DNA from: UBA4312 sp002394635
Lineage (GTDB): Bacteria > Bacillota_I > Bacilli_A > Erysipelotrichales > Erysipelotrichaceae
Assembly (NCBI GenBank): GCA_946539765.1
Contig: CAMNHO010000027.1
Coordinates: forward strand, 1-17,389
Length of the DNA stretch: 17,389 nt
Reading direction: 5' to 3'
A program made the position numbers and the translations under genes. The notes under the pieces are model-generated. The model had not been told where the DNA came from and did not search any database. It saw nothing but the letters and a program-made list of their open reading frames with translations. Below, in pieces: positions 1 through 5,191 of the stretch (position 1 is the stretch's first letter; each line of letters begins with the position of its first letter).

Positions 1-68
1 TTCCAAGTGTTGCCAGCCTCTATAAATTGTTGCGGCGATATATTACATACAAGGAACAGACAGCTTAG
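1..68 (+). CDS. 3' end of an unidentified coding region (partial)
   Basis: One frame (codons from base 3) is open from the window edge to a TAG at 66-68 and encodes a plausible C-terminus ending LLRRYITYKEQTA. The stop codon falls in the loop of a strong intrinsic terminator, an arrangement seen elsewhere in this window (the GNAT gene stops in its terminator loop). Too little is present to name a family. A second frame is also open here, so the reading frame rests mainly on the stop-in-terminator geometry. Confidence 0.35.
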   Translation, partial: PSVASLYKLLRRYITYKEQTA

Positions 69-81
69 GCTGTCTGTTTTT
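55..81 (+). terminator. Intrinsic terminator upstream of tRNA-Lys
   Basis: Perfect arms ACAGACAGC (56-64) and GCTGTCTGT (69-77) enclose the loop TTAG and run into a T-tract at 77-81. It ends whatever gene enters from the left and isolates the tRNA promoter. Confidence 0.85.
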
Positions 82-90
82 CAAATGTGC

Positions 91-119
91 TTGCAAATGC
101 CAAAAAATCGTGATATTAT
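91..119 (+). promoter_or_regulatory. Promoter of tRNA-Lys
   Basis: A -35 TTGCAA (91-96) and a -10 TATTAT (114-119) are separated by 17 bp, with an extended -10 TG at 111-112. Transcription would start near 126, about 10 bases before the mature tRNA 5' end. Confidence 0.7.
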
Positions 120-136
120 ATTCGAGCATTAAGAAC

Positions 137-212
137 GGACCCCTAGCTCAGTTGGCAGAGCAACTGACTCTTAATCAGTGGGTCTAGGGTTCGAATCCCT
201 AGGGGTCCACCA
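137..212 (+). tRNA. tRNA-Lys, anticodon CTT
   Basis: A 76-nt cloverleaf. The acceptor GGACCCC (137-143) pairs with GGGGTCC (202-208), followed by discriminator A209 and an encoded CCA (210-212). The D-arm carries AGTTGGCAGA. The anticodon stem is ACTGA/TCAGT around the loop CTCTTAA, giving anticodon CTT (reads AAG, lysine). The T-arm TAGGG-TTCGAAT-CCCTA is canonical. The gene is monocistronic, with its own promoter and terminator. The 3' ends of tRNA genes are common integration sites, and the stretch downstream looks like mobile-element debris. Confidence 0.97.
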
Positions 213-222
213 TTTGAAATGA

Positions 223-248
223 AGCCTTTCTTGAAAGGCTCTTTTTTT
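223..248 (+). terminator. Intrinsic terminator of tRNA-Lys
   Basis: Arms AGCCTTT (223-229) and AAAGGCT (234-240) flank the loop CTTG and are followed by seven T at 242-248. Confidence 0.85.
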
Positions 249-252
249 ATCT

Positions 253-274
253 GTGCAACAATCGTGCAACGATT
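253..274 (+). repeat. Tandem GTGCAAC repeat with hairpin, beside the tRNA
   Basis: GTGCAAC occurs at 253-259 and again at 264-270, one DNA turn (11 bp) apart. The second copy sits inside a small inverted repeat, AATCGT-GCA-ACGATT (260-274). Short direct repeats phased by a turn next to a tRNA 3' end resemble arm-type integrase sites, but this reading is inference. No integrase gene is present. Confidence 0.35.
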
Positions 275-286
275 TTGTTTTGTTAG

Positions 287-688
287 CGCATTTATCACCT
301 TATCCTAAGTATCCCACAGCAGGCGAGTATAGCAATCAGTTTTCACTTGAGTGGACCTATTCTCGAGTCTACTGGATATTATTACCATTGTTACGCTCTT
401 GCTGATCAGATACCTTGTACAGCTATGATGCTGATCGTGAATTCGGAGATACAGAATAATGGAAATAACTATCTTTCTGATTTCACACTTTCAAATATTT
501 TTGCTTACAGTGTTGTCGTGTGCCATAACGGGGAATTATTCAGATACAGACTAACGAAGAAAGAGATAGACCTTAATTGGATAGAGATACAGATGAAGTC
601 TTTAGATTCCTATCGAGCGATGGATAATGTTGACAGTCATCTCCGAGAAGTGGATAATATTTTCAAAGCTATGGAAAGCAGGTGTTGA
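287..688 (+). pseudogene. Possible remnant gene, function unknown
   Basis: The frame is open from 287 to a TGA at 686-688. The only start codon is a TTG at 347 with no ribosome site, giving 113 residues rich in aromatic and polar residues (C-terminus DNIFKAMESRC). A second, overlapping frame is open from a GTG at 253 to a stop at 403-405 and contains a protein-like run, GEYSNQFSLEWTYSR. Two overlapping plausible frames suggest one gene broken by a frameshift near 350-400. No family is recognised. It lies in the decayed stretch after tRNA-Lys, together with other small ORFs. Confidence 0.3.
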
Positions 689-694
689 ATTAAC

Positions 695-889
695 ATGGCT
701 AAGTTAACTTATGAGAAGATATGCGAAAAACTTGGTTTCGATCCGCTGGTTAATCCGTCACCCCGGGAAGAATCTATCGAATTCGGCGCGGATGATAGAC
801 CGAGTCCCTATTCTTTTTTAACACAAGAAGAATTGTTAGTCCTGATGGATCATTACGGAAGAAAGAAAGGCTACATTAGCGCTGAATAA
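695..889 (+). CDS. Small hypothetical protein, 64 aa
   Basis: ATG at 695, preceded by an AGGTG-like ribosome site in the end of the previous ORF and separated from its stop by 6 bases. The protein begins MAKLTYEKICEKLGFDPL and contains EELLVLMDHYGRKKGY near the C-terminus. It is predicted soluble, without membrane segments. A terminator-like hairpin overlaps its stop codon, which supports it being, or having been, a real gene. I do not recognise the family. Its size and context suggest a phage or mobile-element accessory protein (inference). Confidence 0.45.
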   Translation: MAKLTYEKICEKLGFDPLVNPSPREESIEFGADDRPSPYSFLTQEELLVLMDHYGRKKGYISAE

Positions 890-898
890 GCGCTTTTT
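878..898 (+). terminator. Terminator-like hairpin over the stop of the 64-aa ORF
   Basis: AGCGCT (878-883) and AGCGCT (889-894), a self-complementary hexamer, flank the loop GAATA and lead into TTTTT (894-898). The TAA stop at 887-889 lies in the loop and arm. The stem is short, so termination may be partial. Confidence 0.5.
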
Positions 899-972
899 AT
901 TTTGGAGATTGGTATGGCTCAGGAAGAATTTGTACGAAGAATCAGGGCTTGTGGATAAGAGGTTCATAAACC

Positions 973-1131
973 ATGAATCAGCAGAAGATTAACATTCTCG
1001 GCTCCGAATGGACTATTGTCCGAACAAACAGAGGCGAAGAGAAACGACTTGAAAATAAAGCTGTATTCTGTGATAACTCTACAAAAGAGATTGTAGTCAC
1101 TAAGTATGAAAAGGATCCGGAAGACCTATGA
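973..1131 (+). pseudogene. Truncated phage-type small protein, 52 aa
   Basis: ATG at 973 follows an AAGAGG-like site; the stop is TGA at 1129-1131. The product starts MNQQKINILGSEWTIVR and ends TKYEKDPEDL. The beginning (INILG-x-E-x-T-I) and the mid-part (cysteine-aspartate run, then an I-V strand and KDP) resemble the N-terminal half of small phage proteins that continue into an HExxH metallopeptidase-like motif. Here the frame stops first. In the same frame after the stop, residues KRMRELTVFDF look like a damaged copy of such a motif. The family resemblance is from memory and untested. Confidence 0.35.
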
Positions 1132-1143
1132 GGTGGTAAAAGA

Positions 1144-1346
1144 ATGAGAGAGCTGACTGTATTTGATTTCTGCGTAATACAATCAAATCGTATTAGCAGG
1201 GTGAAAAAAATTATATACCAGGATAAGCAGATGCAGGAAATGACATCATCTGTGCAGTTGTATCCGCTTTGTATCTGAATAGCATTCAAGAACGATCAGT
1301 ATTTATTAATGACGATTCCATAAGTATGCTCAATCTAATCCTTTGA
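1144..1346 (+). pseudogene. Frameshifted Prp-like cysteine protease remnant
   Basis: The 5' part reads NRISRV in the frame of the ATG at 1144. The 3' part, in another frame, opens at 1227 with ADAGNDIICAVVSAL and stops at 1344-1346. Prp (YsxB family), the protease that trims ribosomal protein L27 and also occurs in phage head modules, carries a GHA...DIVCAAVSAL signature with catalytic His and Cys. The Cys codon is intact at 1251-1253, but a TAA stop occupies the His position (1224-1226). Adding one base to the A7 run at 1204-1210 would join the two halves in one frame. The C-terminus is also short for Prp. The best reading is a dead copy from a mobile element. Confidence 0.4.
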
Positions 1347-1392
1347 GGGGCCACGTTGAAAAAGGAGTTTTCTTTTTATTCAGGATATTTGT

Positions 1393-1410
1393 TATACTGA
1401 ACACAGGAGA
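1393..1410 (+). promoter_or_regulatory. -10 box and ribosome site of the hydrolase gene
   Basis: TATACT at 1393-1398 is a good -10 box, but no convincing -35 lies 16-18 bp upstream. AGGAGA at 1405-1410 stands 6 bases before the ATG at 1417. A transcript starting near 1405 would have a very short leader, so the -10 call is tentative. Confidence 0.35.
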
Positions 1411-1416
1411 AAAGGG

Positions 1417-2262
1417 ATGCTGCAATTCAGAAAGCCGGATTATGTAAAAACGGAATATATACGGATACCTGCACAGGGGAAACAACTACGTGTACTGGTC
1501 TGTCGACCAATCGACAGAAAAGGAAAAGCACCTGGGGTTTTGTGGATCCATGGAGGTGGCTATATGACTGGCATGCCGGAAATGGTATATATGTCCCGGG
1601 CTATTGATCTGGTTACAGCGTGTGGGGCTGTTGTCATCAGTCCGGCCTATACGTTATCTTATAAAGCGCCTTATCCAAAAGCTTTGAATGAATGTCACAA
1701 GGTCTTACTATATATGAAAGAACAAGCTGACAGCCTGGGCATCCGTTCTGATCAAATTATGGTCGGAGGAGAAAGTGCCGGTGGCGGGCTGTGTGCGGCA
1801 TTATGTATGCTGGCTAAAGACTGTCAGTCTGTCAATATTGCGTTTCAGATGCCTTTATATCCGATGTTGGATTGTATGAATACGGCCTCTTCCAAAGATA
1901 ATCATGAAAAGATCTGGAATACACGTAGAAATCATATGGCATGGAGCATTTATTTGCGCTCATTAAAAAAGGAAACAGACATTCCATGTTATGCATCCCC
2001 GGCCCGAAGGGAAAACTATGAAGGATTACCGCCTTGTTATACATTTGTTGGGGATATCGAACCGTTTTATGAAGAGGCCTTAACCTATATTTGCAATTTG
2101 AGAAACGCAGGTGTACCTGCTTTTGTCGATGTATACAAAGACTTTTACCATGCTTATGATATGATGCATCCGGAAACAGAAGAAGTAAAACAAGCCAGAA
2201 AGCGGTTTATATCCGTATTCCGGCAGGCTTGCCAAACATATTGTGCTCCGCAGAAAGGATGA
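1417..2262 (+). CDS. Alpha/beta hydrolase, HSL-type esterase family
   Basis: A 281-residue cytoplasmic hydrolase, probably acting on short-chain carboxyl esters; the substrate is unknown. The HGGG oxyanion-hole motif is at residues 45-48. The nucleophile elbow is GGESAGGG, with Ser120. The likely catalytic His is His245 (FYHAYD). In the hormone-sensitive-lipase family the acid normally lies in a D-x-L-x-D-E segment; here the equivalent is DIEPFYEE, so the acid could be Glu215 or Asp213. There is no signal peptide. An AGGAGA site precedes the ATG. The stop codon is 4 bases before the start of the next small membrane protein, whose ribosome site lies within this gene's end, so the two are translationally linked. 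Confidence 0.85.
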   Translation: MLQFRKPDYVKTEYIRIPAQGKQLRVLVCRPIDRKGKAPGVLWIHGGGYMTGMPEMVYMSRAIDLVTACGAVVISPAYTLSYKAPYPKALNECHKVLLYMKEQADSLGIRSDQIMVGGESAGGGLCAALCMLAKDCQSVNIAFQMPLYPMLDCMNTASSKDNHEKIWNTRRNHMAWSIYLRSLKKETDIPCYASPARRENYEGLPPCYTFVGDIEPFYEEALTYICNLRNAGVPAFVDVYKDFYHAYDMMHPETEEVKQARKRFISVFRQACQTYCAPQKG

Positions 2263-2266
2263 GATT

Positions 2267-2521
2267 ATGGATCATTTAAAAAAAATATATCATTTCCTGT
2301 GGATCTTTATGATAGCGTTGCTGGGCGGGTGTACCGGTCGGGCCATTCAGAGCTATCGTAGTTTTTATGACGATCAGCTTCTCTATGTACAGGAGGGACT
2401 ATCGTGGAAACAGGCCTGGATGGAATCTATGAAAACAGGACTGATCATGTATGCAGGTATTCTGGCTGTGATTGGTATAGCATTGATTTTCATTCGAATA
2501 AAGATCAAAAAGAAACAATAA
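2267..2521 (+). CDS. Small membrane protein, 84 aa, possible lipobox
   Basis: ATG at 2267 is chosen because GAAAGGA (2253-2259) sits 7 bases upstream. A longer in-frame ATG at 2243 would overlap the hydrolase further and has no better site. The N-terminus has lysines and then a hydrophobic stretch, residues 8-22, ending LLGGC, which could be a lipoprotein signal (lipobox with Gly at -2) or a plain membrane anchor. A second hydrophobic segment spans about 60-79 and is followed by a basic tail, KIKKKQ. No family is recognised. The coupling to the hydrolase gene suggests a partner or anchor, which is inference only. Confidence 0.65.
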   Translation: MDHLKKIYHFLWIFMIALLGGCTGRAIQSYRSFYDDQLLYVQEGLSWKQAWMESMKTGLIMYAGILAVIGIALIFIRIKIKKKQ

Positions 2522-2571
2522 ATACACTCAGAAATGATACAATCCCGCTAAAGTAGACACGTGAAATATTT

Positions 2572-2607
2572 AAATCTCACCAATCTATGAAAGGTGGGAT
2601 TTTTTTT
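2572..2607 (+). terminator. Intrinsic terminator after the hydrolase unit
   Basis: AAATCTCACC (2572-2581) pairs with GGTGGGATTT (2593-2602), with one G-U wobble, around an 11-base loop. Eight T follow (2600-2607). Confidence 0.85.
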
Positions 2608-2615
2608 AAGGATTG

Positions 2616-2631
2616 GTTAGTAATTTCTAAT
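2616..2631 (+). promoter_or_regulatory. Upstream degenerate operator-like palindrome
   Basis: GTTAG-TAATTT-CTAAT matches the ATTAG-N6-CTAAT pattern of the two downstream palindromes at 9 of 10 arm positions. Its centre is 85 bp upstream of the first promoter palindrome. It might be an auxiliary site, but A/T-rich matches can arise by chance. Confidence 0.3.
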
Positions 2632-2692
2632 TAAAATGTCGAAGAATCGATAGAATCAGGGTAAATCAAGGGTTTGGAATACAGGAATGTAT

Positions 2693-2721
2693 TTGCATAT
2701 ATTAGTGTATACTAATATAAT
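2693..2721 (+). promoter_or_regulatory. Promoter of the ATPase/AmmeMemoRadiSam operon
   Basis: TTGCAT (2693-2698) and a consensus TATAAT (2716-2721) are separated by 17 bp. Transcription should start near 2728, giving a leader of about 80 nt before the ATG at 2808. The spacer is filled by one palindrome, and a second overlaps the -10 box and start site. Confidence 0.8.
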
Positions 2722-2735
2722 TAGATATATCTAAT
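2701..2735 (+). promoter_or_regulatory. Tandem palindromic operators, ATTAG-N6-CTAAT
   Basis: Palindrome 1, ATTAGTGTATACTAAT (2701-2716), occupies the -35/-10 spacer. Palindrome 2, ATTAGATATATCTAAT (2720-2735), is a perfect 16-bp palindrome starting in the -10 box. The centres are 19 bp apart, so two dimers could bind nearly the same face. This layout predicts tight repression by an unknown regulator. The even symmetry argues against Fur/PerR 7-1-7 boxes; TTAG...CTAA arms recall MarR-type sites, and DtxR-type proteins are possible. A copy of palindrome 2 lies in the promoter of the methyltransferase gene at 11911. Confidence 0.75.
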
Positions 2736-2807
2736 ACAAAGAGATGACAATGATAGGATCAGGGTGTTACTATCAGGGCGAAAAGATCATCAAAGGAGGA
2801 TATAGAT

Positions 2808-3074
2808 ATGTCTTTTATAAGCAGTAAAGTGGCTTCCTTTGCCGGAGGCGTGTTATTTGGTACTGTAGGTGTTTCGGTACTTGGAAGCAAGGATGCGAAA
2901 AATGTGTATACACATATTACGGCAGCCGTATTGCGTTGTCAGAAAGAAGTAATGAACCGTGTGGATATATGCCGGGAAAATTGTAATGATATTTTAGCGG
3001 ACGCCAAGGAAATCAATGAAAAACGTGCCGCTGAAAAAGAGGAAGCAACAGAAATCATTGAAGATGCTGCCTAA
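2808..3074 (+). CDS. DUF6110-like small membrane-associated protein
   Basis: An 88-residue protein with a strong AAAGGAGG ribosome site. Residues 5-27 form a glycine-rich hydrophobic segment (FAGGVLFGTVGVSVLG), followed by SKDAKNVYTH and ending in a charged helix with NEKRAAEKEEATEI. This layout matches small proteins, which I recall as family DUF6110, encoded directly upstream of HMA-type P-type ATPases in Firmicutes. A single-pass membrane topology with a cytoplasmic helix is likely. It is the first gene of the operon. A role as accessory or metal-delivery subunit of the ATPase is inference. No metal-binding CxxC is present; the two cysteines (C44 and C55) are isolated. Confidence 0.7.
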   Translation: MSFISSKVASFAGGVLFGTVGVSVLGSKDAKNVYTHITAAVLRCQKEVMNRVDICRENCNDILADAKEINEKRAAEKEEATEIIEDAA

Positions 3075-3080
3075 ATAGTC

Positions 3081-3103
3081 AAACTGCCCACGGGCAGTTT
3101 TTT
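3081..3103 (+). terminator. Intra-operon terminator/attenuator
   Basis: AAACTGCCC (3081-3089) and GGGCAGTTT (3092-3100), with six T (3098-3103), form a strong hairpin 6 bases after the DUF6110 stop. The AGGAGG ribosome site of the ATPase begins immediately after the T-tract (3104). It probably lowers ATPase expression relative to the first gene. Confidence 0.75.
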
Positions 3104-3116
3104 AGGAGGAGAATGT

Positions 3117-5189
3117 ATGAAATGTCAAATATTACATGAATCCAGAGGACGTATGCGGGTGTATCTGTTTCAAAACGGGATGAGCTTGGCGCAAGCCGAT
3201 ATGCTGGAAACCGCTTTGTGTGAAAAAGAAGGCATCGTTCGTGTACAGGTCTATGACCGGACATGCGATGCGATCATTTATTATAAAGGAAACAGGGAGA
3301 ATGTCATCGACGCTTTGCGTCATTTCCGTTATGAGGGACTGGAAGTGAAACCGACTGTGACCGGCCGGGAACTGAACCGGCAGTACCAGAATAAACTGGT
3401 ACGAATGGTCGTTACTAGGGGATTGCGGAAATGCTTTGTCCCGATGCCGATCCGCCATATCCTTGCCTGTATCCGGGCATGGCACTTTATTAAAGAAGGT
3501 ATTGCCTGTCTTTTAAAAGGGAAGATCGAAGTGGCGCTTCTGGACGCGACAGCCATTACGGTATCGTTGTTGCGCCAGGATATGAAGACAGCCTCTTCCA
3601 TCATGTTCCTGCTTCGTATCGGGGAAACCTTGGAAGAATGGACCCATAAAAAGTCCGTGGATGATCTGGCCCGGATCATGTCATTGAATATTGATCAGGT
3701 CTGGGTGGAAGAAAACGGACAGGAATGTCTGATGCCGATCGATCAGGTAAAGGTCGGAGATATCGTCGTGATCCGTACCGGTCATGTCATTCCGCTGGAT
3801 GGGGAAGTGATTTCCTGTGATGCGGCAGTCAACCAGGCATCGATGACCGGCGAACCGATTTCCATTCATAAATCCGAAGGAGCGTATGTTTATGCGGGCA
3901 CTGTGGTCGAACAAGGGCAGTGCCGTGTCCGGGTAAAGAAGGAAATGGGCGAAGGCCAGTATGACAGGATCATCAAAATGATCGAGGATTCCGAAAAACT
4001 CAAGAGCGCGGCCGAAGACCGTGCCAGCCACCTGGCCGATCAGCTGGTTCCTTACAGCCTTGGCGGCACCTTACTGACGTATCTGATCACACGGGATCCG
4101 ACTCGGGCCCTGGCGTTTCTGATGGTGGATTTTTCATGTGCCTTAAAGCTGGCGATGCCGATCAGTGTGCTAAGCGCCATGAAGGAATGCGCCGACCACG
4201 ATATGACGGTCAAGGGCGGTCGGTTTATGGAAATGGTGGCGGAGGCCGATACGATCGTTTTCGATAAGACCGGTACGCTGACGTATGCCAATCCGAAGGT
4301 ACGACAGGTCATTCCTTTCAACGGAAACAGTGAACAGGAATCATTGCGCCTGGCGGCTTGTCTGGAGGAGCATTATCCGCATTCCATTGCCAACGCGGTC
4401 GTGGAAGAAGCCAAACGAAGAGGCCTGGATCATGAGGAAAAACATTCCAAGGTCGAATATGTGATTGCTCATGGTATTGCCAGCTCCATTGATGGAAAAA
4501 AGGCCATTATCGGAAGCTATCACTTTGTGTTTGAAGATGAAAAATGTGTTGTACCTGAACAAGAAAAGGATAAATTCGATCATCTTCCCCAAGATTGTTC
4601 GTTATTATATATGGCCATTGGCGGTGTTTTGGCTGCAGTCATCTGCATTGATGATCCGGTGCGTCCAGAAGCTGCGGATGTGATAAAAACGTTGCATGAA
4701 ATCGGCTTTTCCAAAATTGTCATGATGACCGGAGACAATGAAGCGGCCGCTCGTTCCATTGCCCGTCAAGTGGGCGTGGATGAGTACCATGCCGGGGTTC
4801 TTCCGGAGGATAAAGCGTTATTTGTACAAAAGGAAAAAGAACAAGGAAAGACCGTGATGATGATTGGGGATGGAATCAACGATTCACCGGCTTTGTCGGA
4901 AGCCGATGTCGGTATTGCGATTTCCACAGGTGCTGCGATAGCCAGAGAAATATCTGATATAATGATAACAACAGAGGATCTGGTGGCTCTGGTACAGCTA
5001 AAGCGCCTAAGCGATGCCTTAATGAAACGGATCGATGAAAACTATCGCTTTATTATCGGCTTTAACTCTTTGTTGATCTTATCCGGCGTAGCAGGGATCT
5101 TACAGCCGACCACCTCGGCTTTACTGCATAATATATCCACGATTGCGATTGGCTTAAGGAGCACCACAAACCTCATAAAGGAGGCATAG
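3117..5189 (+). CDS. P1B-type heavy-metal translocating ATPase, non-CPC
   Basis: A 690-residue inner-membrane cation pump. Residues 1-75 form an HMA-like domain without CxxC. The actuator motif is TGEP (244-247). The ion-site helix reads SCALKLAMP (340-348) where classical Cu/Zn/Cd pumps have CPC. The phosphorylation motif DKTGT holds Asp383; the HP-type motif is EEHYPHS (417-423); hinge motifs are TGDN (538-541) and GDGIND (584-589). The last helices carry LLHN-IST (669-675). The transported metal cannot be read from the sequence; the unusual ion-site motif sets it apart from CopA and ZntA. Start ATG at 3117 follows AGGAGG by 7 bases. It is transcribed with the DUF6110-like gene, with a terminator between them, and is followed after 2 bases by the Memo-AMMECR1 gene. 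The operators at 2701-2735 imply tight, probably metal- or stress-linked, repression. Confidence 0.92.
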   Translation: MKCQILHESRGRMRVYLFQNGMSLAQADMLETALCEKEGIVRVQVYDRTCDAIIYYKGNRENVIDALRHFRYEGLEVKPTVTGRELNRQYQNKLVRMVVTRGLRKCFVPMPIRHILACIRAWHFIKEGIACLLKGKIEVALLDATAITVSLLRQDMKTASSIMFLLRIGETLEEWTHKKSVDDLARIMSLNIDQVWVEENGQECLMPIDQVKVGDIVVIRTGHVIPLDGEVISCDAAVNQASMTGEPISIHKSEGAYVYAGTVVEQGQCRVRVKKEMGEGQYDRIIKMIEDSEKLKSAAEDRASHLADQLVPYSLGGTLLTYLITRDPTRALAFLMVDFSCALKLAMPISVLSAMKECADHDMTVKGGRFMEMVAEADTIVFDKTGTLTYANPKVRQVIPFNGNSEQESLRLAACLEEHYPHSIANAVVEEAKRRGLDHEEKHSKVEYVIAHGIASSIDGKKAIIGSYHFVFEDEKCVVPEQEKDKFDHLPQDCSLLYMAIGGVLAAVICIDDPVRPEAADVIKTLHEIGFSKIVMMTGDNEAAARSIARQVGVDEYHAGVLPEDKALFVQKEKEQGKTVMMIGDGINDSPALSEADVGIAISTGAAIAREISDIMITTEDLVALVQLKRLSDALMKRIDENYRFIIGFNSLLILSGVAGILQPTTSALLHNISTIAIGLRSTTNLIKEA

Positions 5190-5191
5190 AT

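Noticed and set aside
978..1289. Minus-strand 103-aa ORF across the remnant region
   Set aside because: No ribosome site or protein-like pattern; the opposite strand holds the recognisable Prp-like fragment.
1356..1379. GAAAA...TTTTC hairpin with T-run as a terminator before the hydrolase
   Set aside because: The stem is short and almost only A-T, too weak to call.
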